DNA of 64,000 bases from Dermatophagoides farinae (lineage: Eukaryota; Arthropoda; Arachnida; Sarcoptiformes; Pyroglyphidae): positions 2,170,001-2,234,000 of the forward strand of contig NC_134682.1 in NCBI RefSeq assembly GCF_024713945.1, read 5' to 3'. The stretch's first letter is position 1. Every line of letters begins with the position of its first letter. The notes under the pieces are model-generated. The model ran no database searches, was not told where the DNA came from, and worked only from the letters and a program-made list of their open reading frames with translations. Shown here in pieces: positions 36,096-49,359 of the stretch. The position numbers and the translations under genes are program-made.

Positions 36096-39000
36096 AGTAG
36101 GAAACAACAAGAAAAATCAACAATTTTTTTTTTCGTCAGATTTTCACATGCGCCAAAGTTCCATGAACATGATGATAAAAAATTTTTTTTTCTTGTTTGA
36201 TGCAGATGTGTATGTGTACTGAAACATTCATTTAAGGATTCTGGCGCCTGGTTCTTGGTTTGATCGTTCATTCATTCATTCATTCATTCATTTTTTTTTG
36301 TTGCTTGTTGCAATTTTTTTTGCTTTTTCCTTCAACCAAGGACTAAAACAACAAAAACAGAAAAAAAACTGTTTTTCTGCCCAATGTTTCGATTGTCTAA
36401 GTAAAAAAAAAAAGAAAAAAATGAATGGAAAATGGCCATGTTTTGTTTTTTTTCGTTTTGAGACTGGATGAAGGGCGTTTCAGGAACCAAAGAAATTGGA
36501 ATTTTTGTTGCTTTTCTTTTTTTCCCCCATTTCATTTCTTGGTTTCAAAGCTTTATCTTCATTTTTTTTTGTTTTTTTTTCGGACAAATTTTTCTTTTTG
36601 TTTTTTACTTTTTGTTGTTGTTGTTGTTGTTTTTTGTGTTCATCCACATTTAAAAAATTCTACAACAATACTAGCGCGTACGCATATACGGTTATTATTA
36701 TCATGCAGTGTTTGTGTGTGTTTGTAAAAAACAAAAAAAATTTTTTTTTTTTTTTTTTGATAAAGACCAAACCCCTTTTTTTCCCTAAAACTTTTCAGCA
36801 ACAACCAGTATCTATCAGTAAATATATTCGTTGGTTATATTCACAGTAGTTTTTGATTGTTTCACTATACTATCACTAATGCCACCCCTTTTTGAATTTT
36901 TCGGGTTTGTTCAACCATCATCGGTGCAGCGAAAAAAAAATAAAAACAAAAAAAACAAAAACAAAAAAATAGCCAAAAACGATGGATAAACGGAATAGGG
37001 GAAAGAAAGAAAGAAAAAAAAAGAAAAAAAGAGGGTGAGAGCAGCAAATTCTATTCGTTATTCGTGAAGTTTCTATCGACAGATAATCAATGTCAGCTTT
37101 ACACACACACACACACACACACACGCGAATACACATAATAGACATTAAGAATAGTACAGCGGTATGGCAGCCATTTTTTCGATTTGATCATCATCATCAT
37201 CATCATCGAAATGGTAAAATGAAAGAAAAAACAAAATAAAGCAAGAAAAAAATTTTATTTTCCTCAACTTCTTTCAGATGAAATAAAAAAAATTCAGGCA
37301 AAAGTTTTTTTCCATTCCCTATGTGTATGTGTATGTTTAGTGTCTTTCTGCAAAAAAAAAACAAAAAAGATATCAATATGGACCTAGAAATGGAAAGAGG
37401 GGGAAGAGAGAGAGAAAAAGCAACAAAAAAATGGACGCCTTTTTTTCAGGATAATCTACATTCGCGCAGATGTGAATGGTAGCCATTTTGGATTTTTTTG
37501 TTGTTTTTTTTTTGATCATTTGACACTACCATCACCTTCATCCAGAGAAAAGAATAAGAAAAAAAACGGAAACAACAATAAAAAATTAGCAAAAAATCTT
37601 GGTTGAACAACTCCCAAAGTCGTCTATAACATATAAAAACAAATGGATAATAATAATAACAAAGAAAATAGAATCAGAATGGCAATTTATTCTTTGTGTG
37701 TGTGTGTGTGTTTGCAGTTGCTGAACACAAACACACACACACCTACTTGATTCAATGAATGAATGTACCCAAAACAGAAGAATTGATTATGTGGCGCCAT
37801 TTTTTTTCATACACACACACACAAACCAAATTCACATAATGATTATGATGTCGATGATGATGATGATTTTCAAGCTGAATTTTCTCTTTTTTCCTTTCAT
37901 GTATGTGTCTGTGTGGAAGAAATATGCAAAAAAAAAAGAAAAAAAAATCTTTGCAAAGAAAAAACAAAAATAAAAATAAAAATTCTTCATTTATTCAACT
38001 ATTAAATAGCTAGCAAACTAGCTAGAAAGATAAGATTTTTTTTTTGTTTTTGTTGTTTGTTTGTTTCATCCAATGAATGAATGTATGAATGAATTTGAAT
38101 GAATTGAATACAGAGTACATTCAATTAAGGTTTTTTTTTGTTGCAGTTGTTGTTGTTGTTGTTTTGAAGAAAAATAAAAACAAAAACAACAACAACAACA
38201 AAAAGGGTTGAATGTTGTTTTGGAGCTAGCCTTCACGCATTTATCGATGCGAATTTAGATGCGAACGAAAATGTGGAGAAAAAATAAAACTTTCTGCAAA
38301 TCCAGCATGGTATCGGCATGATTCATTGAAAATTCTATTTTTCTTTTTCTTCTTTACTTTATGGATGATGCGCCTTCAAAATTATTTTGAATAGAATTCT
38401 GTATTATATTTAGCTGATAGTAGTAGTAGTATTATTAGTAATATTATTAGTAGTAGTGGTTATGGTGATAGCGCCGGGCGCCATCATCATCATCATCATC
38501 ATCGGATATTCAAGTTCTTTACTATTTTTTTTTTAATGAAAATTAGATTTTCTGCGCATTTTCTTATGGATTTTCATAATAATAATAATAATAATGATGA
38601 TGAAGATCATCATCATCTTGATCATCATTATAATAAATGTCGATGATCAATGATGATGACGATCCTACCATTATCCCCCAAATCATACATGTACATATAC
38701 ACACATTCAATATATCCATCAAGATGATGATGAGTATGAGGAGGATGATAATTGAACATTACACACATACACACACATATACATCATCATTTTGAAAAGA
38801 AAACACTACATTTATATTAATCATCATTATTATTGATGCGCGAGATTTTACTCCCTTCTTCTCCTTCTTCATTATCATCATTTGGAACAGAACAGTATAA
38901 AGATTCCTACATGGAACATATCATTTCATTTCATGCTATTTTAAAACGTTTTATTTTTTTTCTATTCCATTTTTAATCAGCGAATAGCAGAAATAAATGA

Positions 39001-42000
39001 TTGAAAAAAATTGAATCAAATCATCAAATTGATAATATCGAAAATCGAATGACCAACATATAATTTTTATTGAATTAATGAAATGTACAATGATGATGAT
39101 GATGATGATGTTGTTGTTTCAAGGAAGAATTTTTCGCATACAATTTGATGATGATGGTGATGACGAATGTGAAATGAGGGTGAGTAATGTATGGGAAAGA
39201 GGAACAGAAAAAAAAGAGGAGGTGGAAAAGGAAAAAAAATCGAAAAAAAGGGCGGAAAATGAGAAATTTTCTTCTTGTTGCTGCTACTGCTGTCAGTTAT
39301 AGAGACTCTTGTTGAGCTAAATAATAGCAAAAAATATAGCTAAATAGTATAAATTAGTGTGTGTGTGTGTTTGTGTGTGCGTGTGGAGGGTGAAAAGAAG
39401 AAGAAGAACCCTTAATATAGAGAGAAAAAAAATCTTTCACGAAAAATATATTCGGGTTCATTCATTCATTTGCATTCAAATACATTGTGAAACACAAGCA
39501 GACGATTCATCTATCAGCGATCAAAAAGTGAAAAAACCAGCGATCCACAATTCAACCATAACACACATACACACACATGCACACATTCATTAATCAATGT
39601 ACCCATCATCATCATCATCATCATCATCATCCTCTTCATTCGAAATCTTGCTAAATCGTAAGCAATGACAACAGCAACAAACAGAAAAAAAAACAAAACA
39701 AATAAAAATTATTTTCAAATATAAAAAAAATACCAGCCAATATTCTTTTACAAACCCATTTTGTGAATCAAATCTATTCATATATACTTTAAGTTTGAAA
39801 GAAAGAAACATAACATATACAAAAACATTTGTCAGTAAGTATTTTAGTATAGCAATAGTATATGTGACATATACACACACACATACACATACATAGATAA
39901 ATCGGTAAATGGCAAACAAACCACCACCAACCACCACCACCACCACTACAACCAGACAACCAGATAAATATACCAGAAAATGACTTTTTTTTAGGAGCCC
40001 ATAAGAAAGAAACTAAATTAAAGAAATCCAAAATAACAGAAAAAAATACAATCCAATAACACACACACACACACACACAAACAACCAGAAAAGAACCAGT
40101 TTTTTATTCATTCATTTTTGTTGTTGTTTGTTGATATATTTTTATTTTATTTTCACCGTTTTTTATATATTTGTTTTTTTTTTATTATGGATCTTTGAAT
40201 AAGATGTGTTGGTTGAATAAAACGAAAACGAAAAAAGAATCTATTCCAAAGTAAAGAAAAAAAAACCAGGCTCCTCGCTTTCTGGTATCTCTCTTTCTCT
40301 ATGTGTGCATGTCTATTTTTTTTTATTTTTTTACTTTCAATACCAAAACACACGCATACACACACACACAGTGGTAGTATAAATGAAACATTTTCTTCTT
40401 TTTTTTCTCTATGGCCAATAACCAGGATACCAAATCGCTCTTTCTCTCTTGTCATAATAATAATCATCTTTCCTGACGACGATGACGACGACGACGACGT
40501 CTCCAAAATATGGTGAACAGACAATATTATCATCACTCCATCCATTCGACTAACTAACCAACCAACCAACCAACCAAACAAACAGCCAAACGAAAACCAA
40601 ATCCAATACCAACAATGAACGTAGTTTGAATAAAACTCTCAATCACTACAAATCGACTTTGATTCAACTTGTGTTGCGTTGTATTGGTGTTTTTTGTTTT
40701 GTTTTGTTTTGTTTTGTTGTGCTGTGCTGTGCTGTTGTGTTGTTTTTTTTTTTGGGATTCTCACTTATGCCCCTCTCTGATCATCATCATCATCATTATA
40801 ATAATAATCCACAATAACATCATCATTATCATTATCATCATTTCAATTATTTAGATTTTGTTGTTGTTGTTGTTGTTTTTTGTTTTGTTTTCTTTGAGCT
40901 GTTTTTTTGTGTGTGTGTTGTTATTGATTTATTATTGGTTTTGTGTACGAAAATTATTTATATATCAATAAATCGACTATGAATGAATGAATGATGACAA
41001 AACTTTGATCTAATCCTAATTCTATGGATTTGTTTATTCATTATTGTAACTTTTCATTGATTCTGATTTTGATTGATTGATTGATTGATTTATCAACTAA
41101 CCTACCGATTGATTTGATTAATGATCAATATGTTCAACCTGTTTGATTGATTAGCTATTATTTTGACAACAACAACAACAAGAACAACAATTTTTCCATC
41201 TTTTATCGATGATGAAAATATCAAATATTGAAAATTTACAGTAAGTTTTTTACATTTGTAATCAAAGTGTTCACACCCTACCCATTTTTTTTTCATTTAT
41301 CTTTGATTGATTAATTGATAACTTTGTCTTCAAGTGCATGTGTGTGTGTGTGTGTGTGTGTGTGTTGAGTTTAATTTTGATTTCAATTTTTTTTTTGTAT
41401 TGAAAATCGAAAGTGAATCTCTCTCTCGATTTTTCTTTTCTCTTTCAACAATTTTTTTGTTCTTATATATCAATCATTTGATTTGATTTGATTAACAATT
41501 ATATCGATGAATGTGATGTGAATGTTTTTTTTTGTTCACTCTTTGAATACAAGATTCAAGTTTGTTTTTTTTTGTCAAATAAATCAAAATACAAAAAAAA
41601 CGGTGATATTTGAAACATTTTGCTGAAAAGATATAACAACAAGATTAAACTGAAAAAAATGAGAAAAATATAAATTTTTTTTTTTTACTGATTGGCCATG
41701 GCCTTGAAATAATGAATGCAAAAAATAAAAGTGTGCAAAGAAAACAAACGTACATACACACACACAGGATTGAACACAAAAACTAAACTAAACTAAGATC
41801 ATTTTTTTTTTTTTTTTTGAATTGAACAATTTCTTTTGCTGTCGTTGTCGTTGTTGTTAATGTTTTTTTTTCTGCGATCTGATCATCATCATCATCATAA
41901 TGATGATGATATCGATCACCGATTCAAAACAACAACATAAACATCACATTTCGTGTGGAAAAAAAATTGTAAACAATAAAAATAGTAATTCACACATTTA

Positions 42001-42063
42001 ATTTATTGAAAAATCAATGAATTTTTCATTTATCATCAATCATACCAAACACAAGAGCGCGCT

Positions 42064-42094
<31 letters not shown>

Positions 42095-44907
42095 AGTCAA
42101 ATACGAAAAGAATCGAGAATTGGAAGAGAAAAAAAAAAAGAAAAATTGGGTCAAAACCTCAAACCTCCACCCTCGCTCTATCTCTATCTTGATGGAGGTT
42201 AATTTCTTTTCGTTTTTTCATTTTCCAAAGAATTTTCATTTTTTTTTCGAAGAAGAAGAAGAATAAAAGGAAAGCCATATCGATTTTCATTGTTTGTTGT
42301 TAACAACCGTAGCCAATATATACTTTATTTTATAACAAGAAAGACAATAATAATAATAATAATAATCGAATAAACAAACAAACGTATAAACACAAAAGTC
42401 AAATTAAATTTCATTCGTAGAAAACTAGAAAAATGAATTAATATTGTCGTGGAAAAAGAAGAAGAAGAAACGGCAAAAAATGATACTGAATCCTGGCAAT
42501 GTATATGTCAATGTGTTTCTTAATGATGTATATATTTTATATTTCACATTCGATCGAATATCGTTCATTTTTTTTTATCAGACGTGACATTTTTTTTCTT
42601 GGTATCATCATCATAAAAAAAATTGATGATGAAATTTGAATACAATTGTCGTCAACGAAACACATATACACAGACATCGACATCCGTCTATCAATTCAAT
42701 GCATTTCATTAGAATCTTTTTTGATGATAATGATGATGATGGCATTGACATGGACTGATTTGCACTGCCTAGTGAAATCAATCGATTGATTCATTACAAT
42801 TCAAATTTTGATCCAATTTTTCTTTTAAAAAAAATTTTGATCTGAATTGTCGAATTTTTGTCATTTTTCAAAGAATTTTGTCATTATGAAATTTATTTTT
42901 TTTTTAATTCGATTTATCGACAGAACGAAAAAATTGATTTTATCGATTTTTTTTCGTTTTGTTTTTGCTTGTGTTAGCCAACCAATAAATCAACAAATTC
43001 AATTCGAACATATTCATTTTGCCCGTATAATAATAATGATGATGAAATAGACCTGATAGAGAATATAGAATATTCCCACTAGATCACCACCATCATTATT
43101 GAATGAAAAAATAAATTTTAATATTCTCTTATTCTGTCGATTTGATTTTCATTTAAACTTTCTTTTGATCTTTCATTTAATTATTTACATTTTAAACTTT
43201 CGTTTATTCACCGAATTTGAATTTACATTATCATCATCATCATGAATGATATTTATATGATGATGTTGATGACAAGGTTGACATTGTCAATCGATTTGTT
43301 ATTGATATTCAGGTTTTTTTTTCGTTTTCAACATTCAGTCCAAACAAATATGAAGAATGGTGAGAGATGAGCAAAAAAAAATCGAAACACACAAAAATAA
43401 CCTGAATATTCTTAAGGTAAAAATAGAAGAAGAAAAAAAAAATTCAAGCAATTTTAGTTCATTGATTGAATAATAAATTTTTAGAGAATTTGAAATTTTA
43501 TTCCACGTTAGAACATTGCACTTTTTTTTAGTTGTGCTTTTATATCCATTCATTTTGATTTGTATCAATCCTTGACGGTCACAATATGATATAGACCCGC
43601 TGTTGTTGTGTAATACAATATTTCAATCTATGAAACATCATACATACACATTATTTTAGTCTGTCATAGTCTCGACAAAAAAAAATTCATCTTACGTGCA
43701 ATTTTAGTTCATCCTATTTTTGCATCGCATTAACATTGATCGTCAATCTGTGATATGATGAAAAAAGTTGATATGATTTTTTGTCCTTGTCATTTATTGA
43801 TGAATGCAATTTCAATTTGGTTTGGAGATTTTCATTTTTTTAGAACAATGAAAAAAAGCTTTTGTTGTTGTTCAAAATATTGAGCACTGTTCTCTGGCAT
43901 TTTTTCCCGCATGCTCAGACAACACACACTGAGTAGCTTATACTAAATAGTTATGTTTGTACATGAAAAAAAAAAAAACCAATAAAACAAGAATCAAGCA
44001 AATGGACAAACAAAAATGATGATGATGATAAATTTTTTGATTTTTATGATTTTTTGTCCTTGTCATTTATTTCGTACACTTGAGTTAGTTTTATTTAATA
44101 ATAATGTCGACCATCAACACCACAATGGCATCATCAACATTATTATTATTATTATTATTTGTATAGAATTTCCGAAACATTTTTCGGACATTACATTAAT
44201 AATAATAATAATAATGTTTTTGTGTATGTATCATTCTATGGCCACCATATGGTAAATTTTGTTGTTGTTTTCCACTTTTTTGCATTTCGTTAATTATTAT
44301 TATTATATTTCATAAGCAAGCTGTCATATTATTCAGATTTTGGATTCAGATTCTAATTATTTTTTCAGAAAACGAAATTGATTTTTTTTCAGCAATTTTA
44401 AATTGTATTTGATTATATTAATAATTAAAAGAAAACTTTTTTTTTATTTTTGCCATCATGTTTGATGGTTCATTTCACCATTTGATCATTGCTTACACAC
44501 ACACACACACACAGATTTGTTATTATAATCCACTCGTTGAATTATAAACCTGCAATATTGTTCAATGATAGAGAGAGAGAGAGAAAAAAAAACAAAAATT
44601 TGTTTTATCCAAACGAAATGAACGAAATAAAAACAACATTTGAATAGGCGTCATAATAAATGACGAATTGGCGAAACACAGGACAATGGATACAAAGAAA
44701 AAAACAACAAATGACAATGTTACGCAAATAGTCAAGAAATTGTTATTTTTTTCAAATCACAAAAAGACAACAACGAAAAAATCGAAACAAAATTTGTTTT
44801 CGATTCGCTCGGTAAATGGTAAATAGAGATTTTTTTTTTAATTTTGAGGAAAAAAAATTAGTGAAAATATGCAGCAAATGAAGGACGATGATGATAATAA
44901 AATTTTG

Positions 44908-44908
<1 letters not shown>

Positions 44909-44939
<31 letters not shown>
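44909..44939. repeat. (AC)n microsatellite
   Basis: A perfect AC dinucleotide tract of 31 bp. Confidence 0.93.
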
Positions 44940-44941
<2 letters not shown>

Positions 44942-47865
44942 GTGTTTCTCACGATTTTACATGATGATGTTGGTGATACCTGAATTTGGATTCTGATGAA
45001 TTTTTTCCACCGGTTTGTAGCCCAGAAAAAAAAATTTCATCTCATTATGTTTTTTTTTTTTTGAAATCTTTAATTTTTAATGAAGAAATTACAAAGAAGA
45101 AAAAAATTCAATTTTGATTTTAATATTTCATTTTTTTTCTATTCGTCGTTGTTGTTGTTCAACTTGAATTGAAGATGAATATCTATTTTTGTTTTTTGTT
45201 GTTGTTGTTGTTGTTTTTCTTGTTGTTTATTTTCTGGTTAATGAAACAAGATTTTCTATTTCTAATCACAAATATCAAAAATGATGATTATGATGATGAT
45301 GATGATTAAAATTACCAATGACCATTGGCAATTCGTTAGGTGATCATTTATTTATTTTTTTTTTCTTGTAATTTTTGTTTTTTTTTTGCATCGTTACTCT
45401 TGAATGTGTGTGTGTGTGTGCGAGTGTGCGAGATTCAATGATGCTAATAATAATAATGATAATGAAGATGATTTTTTTTTCTTGTGAAAGAAAGAGAAAA
45501 AATTTTTTTTCCATTCTGATTGATTAAGATTCGATCGATCAGAGTATATTGGTTTTAAATCCAATCAATCAATCAATCGATTAGTGTCATTTCATTTTAA
45601 TTTGAATTAATACTTGTGCTTTTTTTGTTGTTGTTGTTAGCCAATCAAAACAAAAAAAAACAACAACAACAACAAAACTTCTTATTAGGCTATTAAAAAT
45701 CAATAAATTGATTTTTTGTTGTTGTTTTTTAATCTTTAGTCATTATTTTTTGTTGTTGTTGTTGTTGTTGCCAATGTTTTTTTTCTTTGACCATTCAATT
45801 CGATATATTTAGTATACGAATGAACTTGATTGATTAATTATATAACTTTCAAAACACGTGTGAATAACATAATTAACATACTGGCCATCGTTTTTTTTTG
45901 CGTGTGTGTTCCAATTATTTCATATTCCAACATTAATTTCAATTTTAATTTTTTTTTTGATTTATAAATAAATGCAATATTTAAATGGATGTAAGTTTGA
46001 TTTTGCCCAGTAGTCATCATCATTATCATCATCGTCATAATATATACTGTGTGCATCCAATTTGCCAAAAAAAAAATTTTTTTTTTCGCCGTCCCCAACA
46101 AAATAATGCACATGCTGCTGGAACACATACTGGAACATATACACACACTAGAAAATGAAACCTTGGAACTCATCATTATTGGTGATGCAACTTGTTGTGA
46201 TGCGCACAGCACACCAGTTGTTTTTGTTGTTGTTGCTTCTAAAGCATTCTTCTTCGTATAAGAATAATATGTGTACCAAACCGAAATAGATTCTAACTGG
46301 GCAATCGATTGAATTCTTTACATTTGATATATAGCATCATTGGATCTATGAAAAATATCGTTAGTTAGTTAGTTTGCTTTGTTTACAACGCATGATCAAC
46401 ATCAATACGCATTCCAATGAATTTTTTTTTTTTTTTTTTGGTTATACAGAATTTCCCCTCCCACCCCCGATCAGTTCCAGATCAAAACCAGTAATAACAG
46501 ACGAATTTATCAAGCAGATGCTTTTTTTGAATTCTATATATTTCATTTCTATAGCCTTTTTTCATATATCATCATCAATGTCAACCTGGAACCCGGGTAC
46601 GGTTTTCAAAATGAAATATAACGACCAGGGTTCTGGATCCCGGTAGATAACCAAAACCAAATGAAAAGAATTTCATCACATTGACGCATGCACCAAAAGC
46701 ATTGGGTATAGTTAGCATTTTCTTGAGAATTTTTTTTTGTTTTGTTTCACTTTGTTTTGTTTTTATTCATTCGATTTTTTTTTCGTTATGTAACGAAGTA
46801 ATGATTTTTTTTCGGTCATTCATCAATAATAAATAGCAATATATATTCGTAAATTTCCTTGGAAATCTAGATTGTTAACTCATCATATCGTATCTTACAT
46901 TTGTCTTTTTTTCTTCGAAAATCCTGTTCACTGGTTTTTAAATGGCCTTATTCATATTGATTTATTTTTTCTTGAATAATTTCTGATTTTTTTTTGTTCT
47001 TCTTAATCAAACTTATCATGAAAATGAAATTCATATATTCATCACACAAAAACACAGTGCGAAAGAGGAAAACAAAAATTTTCATCATTCCATCATTATC
47101 ATTTAGTCACATAGTCATTTTTTTTGATCTTTGTCCATTTCAATAGGATAGAATTTTTATCTCTTAACTTTTGATGCATTGATTAACGTTTATTATTAAT
47201 TAGAGCTTTACAGACACACACACACACACATAAAAAGATGTGAATTCGGACAGCAAACTTCCTTGGAATTTTTTTTGTTTTGTTTTGTTTTATTTTTCTT
47301 GAGATTCTCTGGAATACTGAATGAATGAATGTGTGCAATCTGTGTGTATCTGTGATATGGCTGATTGAAAATAGAAAATTTGATAAAATTGATTTTTTTT
47401 TGTCCGATAACCACATATATAAACAGGTGAAATAGTCAGAATAAAAAAAAATCAAAACAATTCATTGCCTGGTTTTGTGTTGTGTTCAATATGAATTCTG
47501 TAGAAAATTTTAGTTTCGGTTACATTTAGGGGAAATGTTTTGAGATTGTAATGTTTTTTGTGGTGTGGGAATCTCGATGGATCCAAGTAAAATAGAATCC
47601 GAAATCAAAAATTTATTCTTGGAATTCTTTTTTATTCCTGGTATGTTTTTTTTTGTTGGTACATTTTGTTTTTGTTGTTTCTTCATTTCTTGTGATATTT
47701 TGAAATGGAAAAATTTCTTCAATTTTTTCTTGTTGTTGTTTTTTGTTTTCATCCTGATCAAATCCATTTTGGAAAGAGAAGAAAATTTCGCAGAATATCC
47801 AAATTCTTTTAATAATAAATGAAGCGCATGGCAAAAACCAAAGCCAAATGTTCGAGCAATGTTTG

Positions 47866-47866
<1 letters not shown>

Positions 47867-47899
<33 letters not shown>
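47867..47899. repeat. (TG)n microsatellite
   Basis: A perfect TG dinucleotide tract of 33 bp. Confidence 0.93.
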
Positions 47900-47900
<1 letters not shown>

Positions 47901-49035
47901 CCAGGATCGACTAACGTTCAGAACTTGTTTTCATGTCTTTTTGGCTAAATATTCCAATTCTTTCTTGCGAAATCAATCGGGATTATTTAAATTTTCAAAT
48001 CGAATTGATTTCTGATTAAACTACCTGAATAATGAACATTGAATTTCTTTTACCTTTTTTGCTCATTCAATTCATTGATAAATGTTTTTATTTACAACTT
48101 TTTTTCCACTGTCTGATTGTAGCTTTAATGAATTTTTTTTTATCCAAAAATGAAGAAGAAAAAATACGTTTCAATTTCATTCATTGAAAACTTTCTCCTT
48201 TGTAATCGGTATTTTTTTTTCTTCATTGGAACCCGAATTCAATGACTTTCATTCCAGCCAAAAGTTTCAATTCATTTTTATGAATTTCTCATTGAATCGA
48301 TTCAGTTTTTTTCACCATAATTTTTTTTTATTTTTGTCATCCAATGGCAATTCAACCTCTAACCATAGTGGTGTACAAAGTTTGACTTGAAAAAAACATG
48401 GCACTTGTGAATCAATTCTCTGGAATGTTTTTTACTTTCCAAATTTCTTTATCTATTTATTTTTTACCCCAAAAAAGGGTTAAATTTATCCATTGTGTGT
48501 TTGTGTATAATGGAAAACACTTTGAATCGATTGATGATCGAATTTTTTTTTTCATTGATTCATCGATGATTTTTGGAATTTTTCAATTAGAAAAAAAAAT
48601 TTCCACCTATCAATTGAATGAATGTTTGAATGAATTGAAAAGAAACTGTGTTTGTCATAGAGATTGAGATTGATAACGAAAATTCTAAATTTAGATCATG
48701 GCCACTGGCCATTTGGTACTACTACCACCTTCGTATGGACTGATGAATGGACTGAACAAAACAAAACGGAAAAAATTCTCAAAATTTCACATTTCTTCAT
48801 TTTGAGGAAAAATTGATGAAAAAAAATAGATAGATTCTTGGAATAACTGTGAAAATGAAAAAAAAGGAAATATGCAAAAATCAACGGTACACATTTGTAC
48901 ATGAGAGCCCAGAGGCAATGTTTGAATGGATGAATGAATGAATGAATGAATCTTTATACATTAAAAAAAAGATGACAAGTCAAACAGACAAGCAAACAAA
49001 CAAAGAAAATGAAAAAAAACAAAATATGATATCTC

Positions 49036-49359
49036 TTAATTTACAAGAAAAATATATAAATGTCTATATACCTGTCCACCTTGTTTTCTATTTATAACTT
49101 TATATTGCCCTTTGACCTTCGTTGCTTTTTTTACTGTTGTAAATTTACACCATTCTTTGGTTATATTTTGAATAAAATTGTTCATGCACAAAATGCTGAG
49201 CAAATTTGAAGCGCAAAAAAAAAATTTTACATTAGATTCAAGTCCAATATATGTAAAGATTATATCCTCTAACCCTTTTTTTCCCTTCAATATAATCTCA
49301 TTAACGTTTGTATGTGATGAATAAATAAATGTAATGGCAATGGTAATGGCAATGGCAAT
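49036..49359 (-). CDS. Doubtful minus-strand open frame, signal-peptide-like start
   Basis: The frame is open from above 49362 to a TAA at 49036-49038 and, unlike its surroundings, is mostly non-repetitive. It begins with a hydrophobic run (LIAIAITIAITFIYS) and continues with a Lys-rich part holding three spaced Cys (CASNLLSILC and a later WCK). There is no ATG at the start. A possible acceptor (TTTTTACAAG) lies at about 49375 and a possible donor (ACAG|GTATAT) near 49061, so it could be an internal exon. The hydrophobic run comes from an imperfect GGCAAT repeat, which weakens the case. No family recognised. Confidence 0.15.
   Translation of the reverse strand: MAIAITIAITFIYSSHTNVNEIILKGKKGLEDIIFTYIGLESNVKFFFCASNLLSILCMNNFIQNITKEWCKFTTVKKATKVKGQYKVINRKQGGQVYRHLYIFLVN

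Noticed and set aside
46049-46261. 70-codon plus-strand frame as a gene
   Set aside because: It starts in a poly-A/T run and ends in GTT repeats, with no family resemblance; kept only as part of the island finding.
47510-48667. Phe-rich frames of 60-90 codons on both strands
   Set aside because: They come from T/A homopolymers, lack supporting splice sites and show no recognisable motif.
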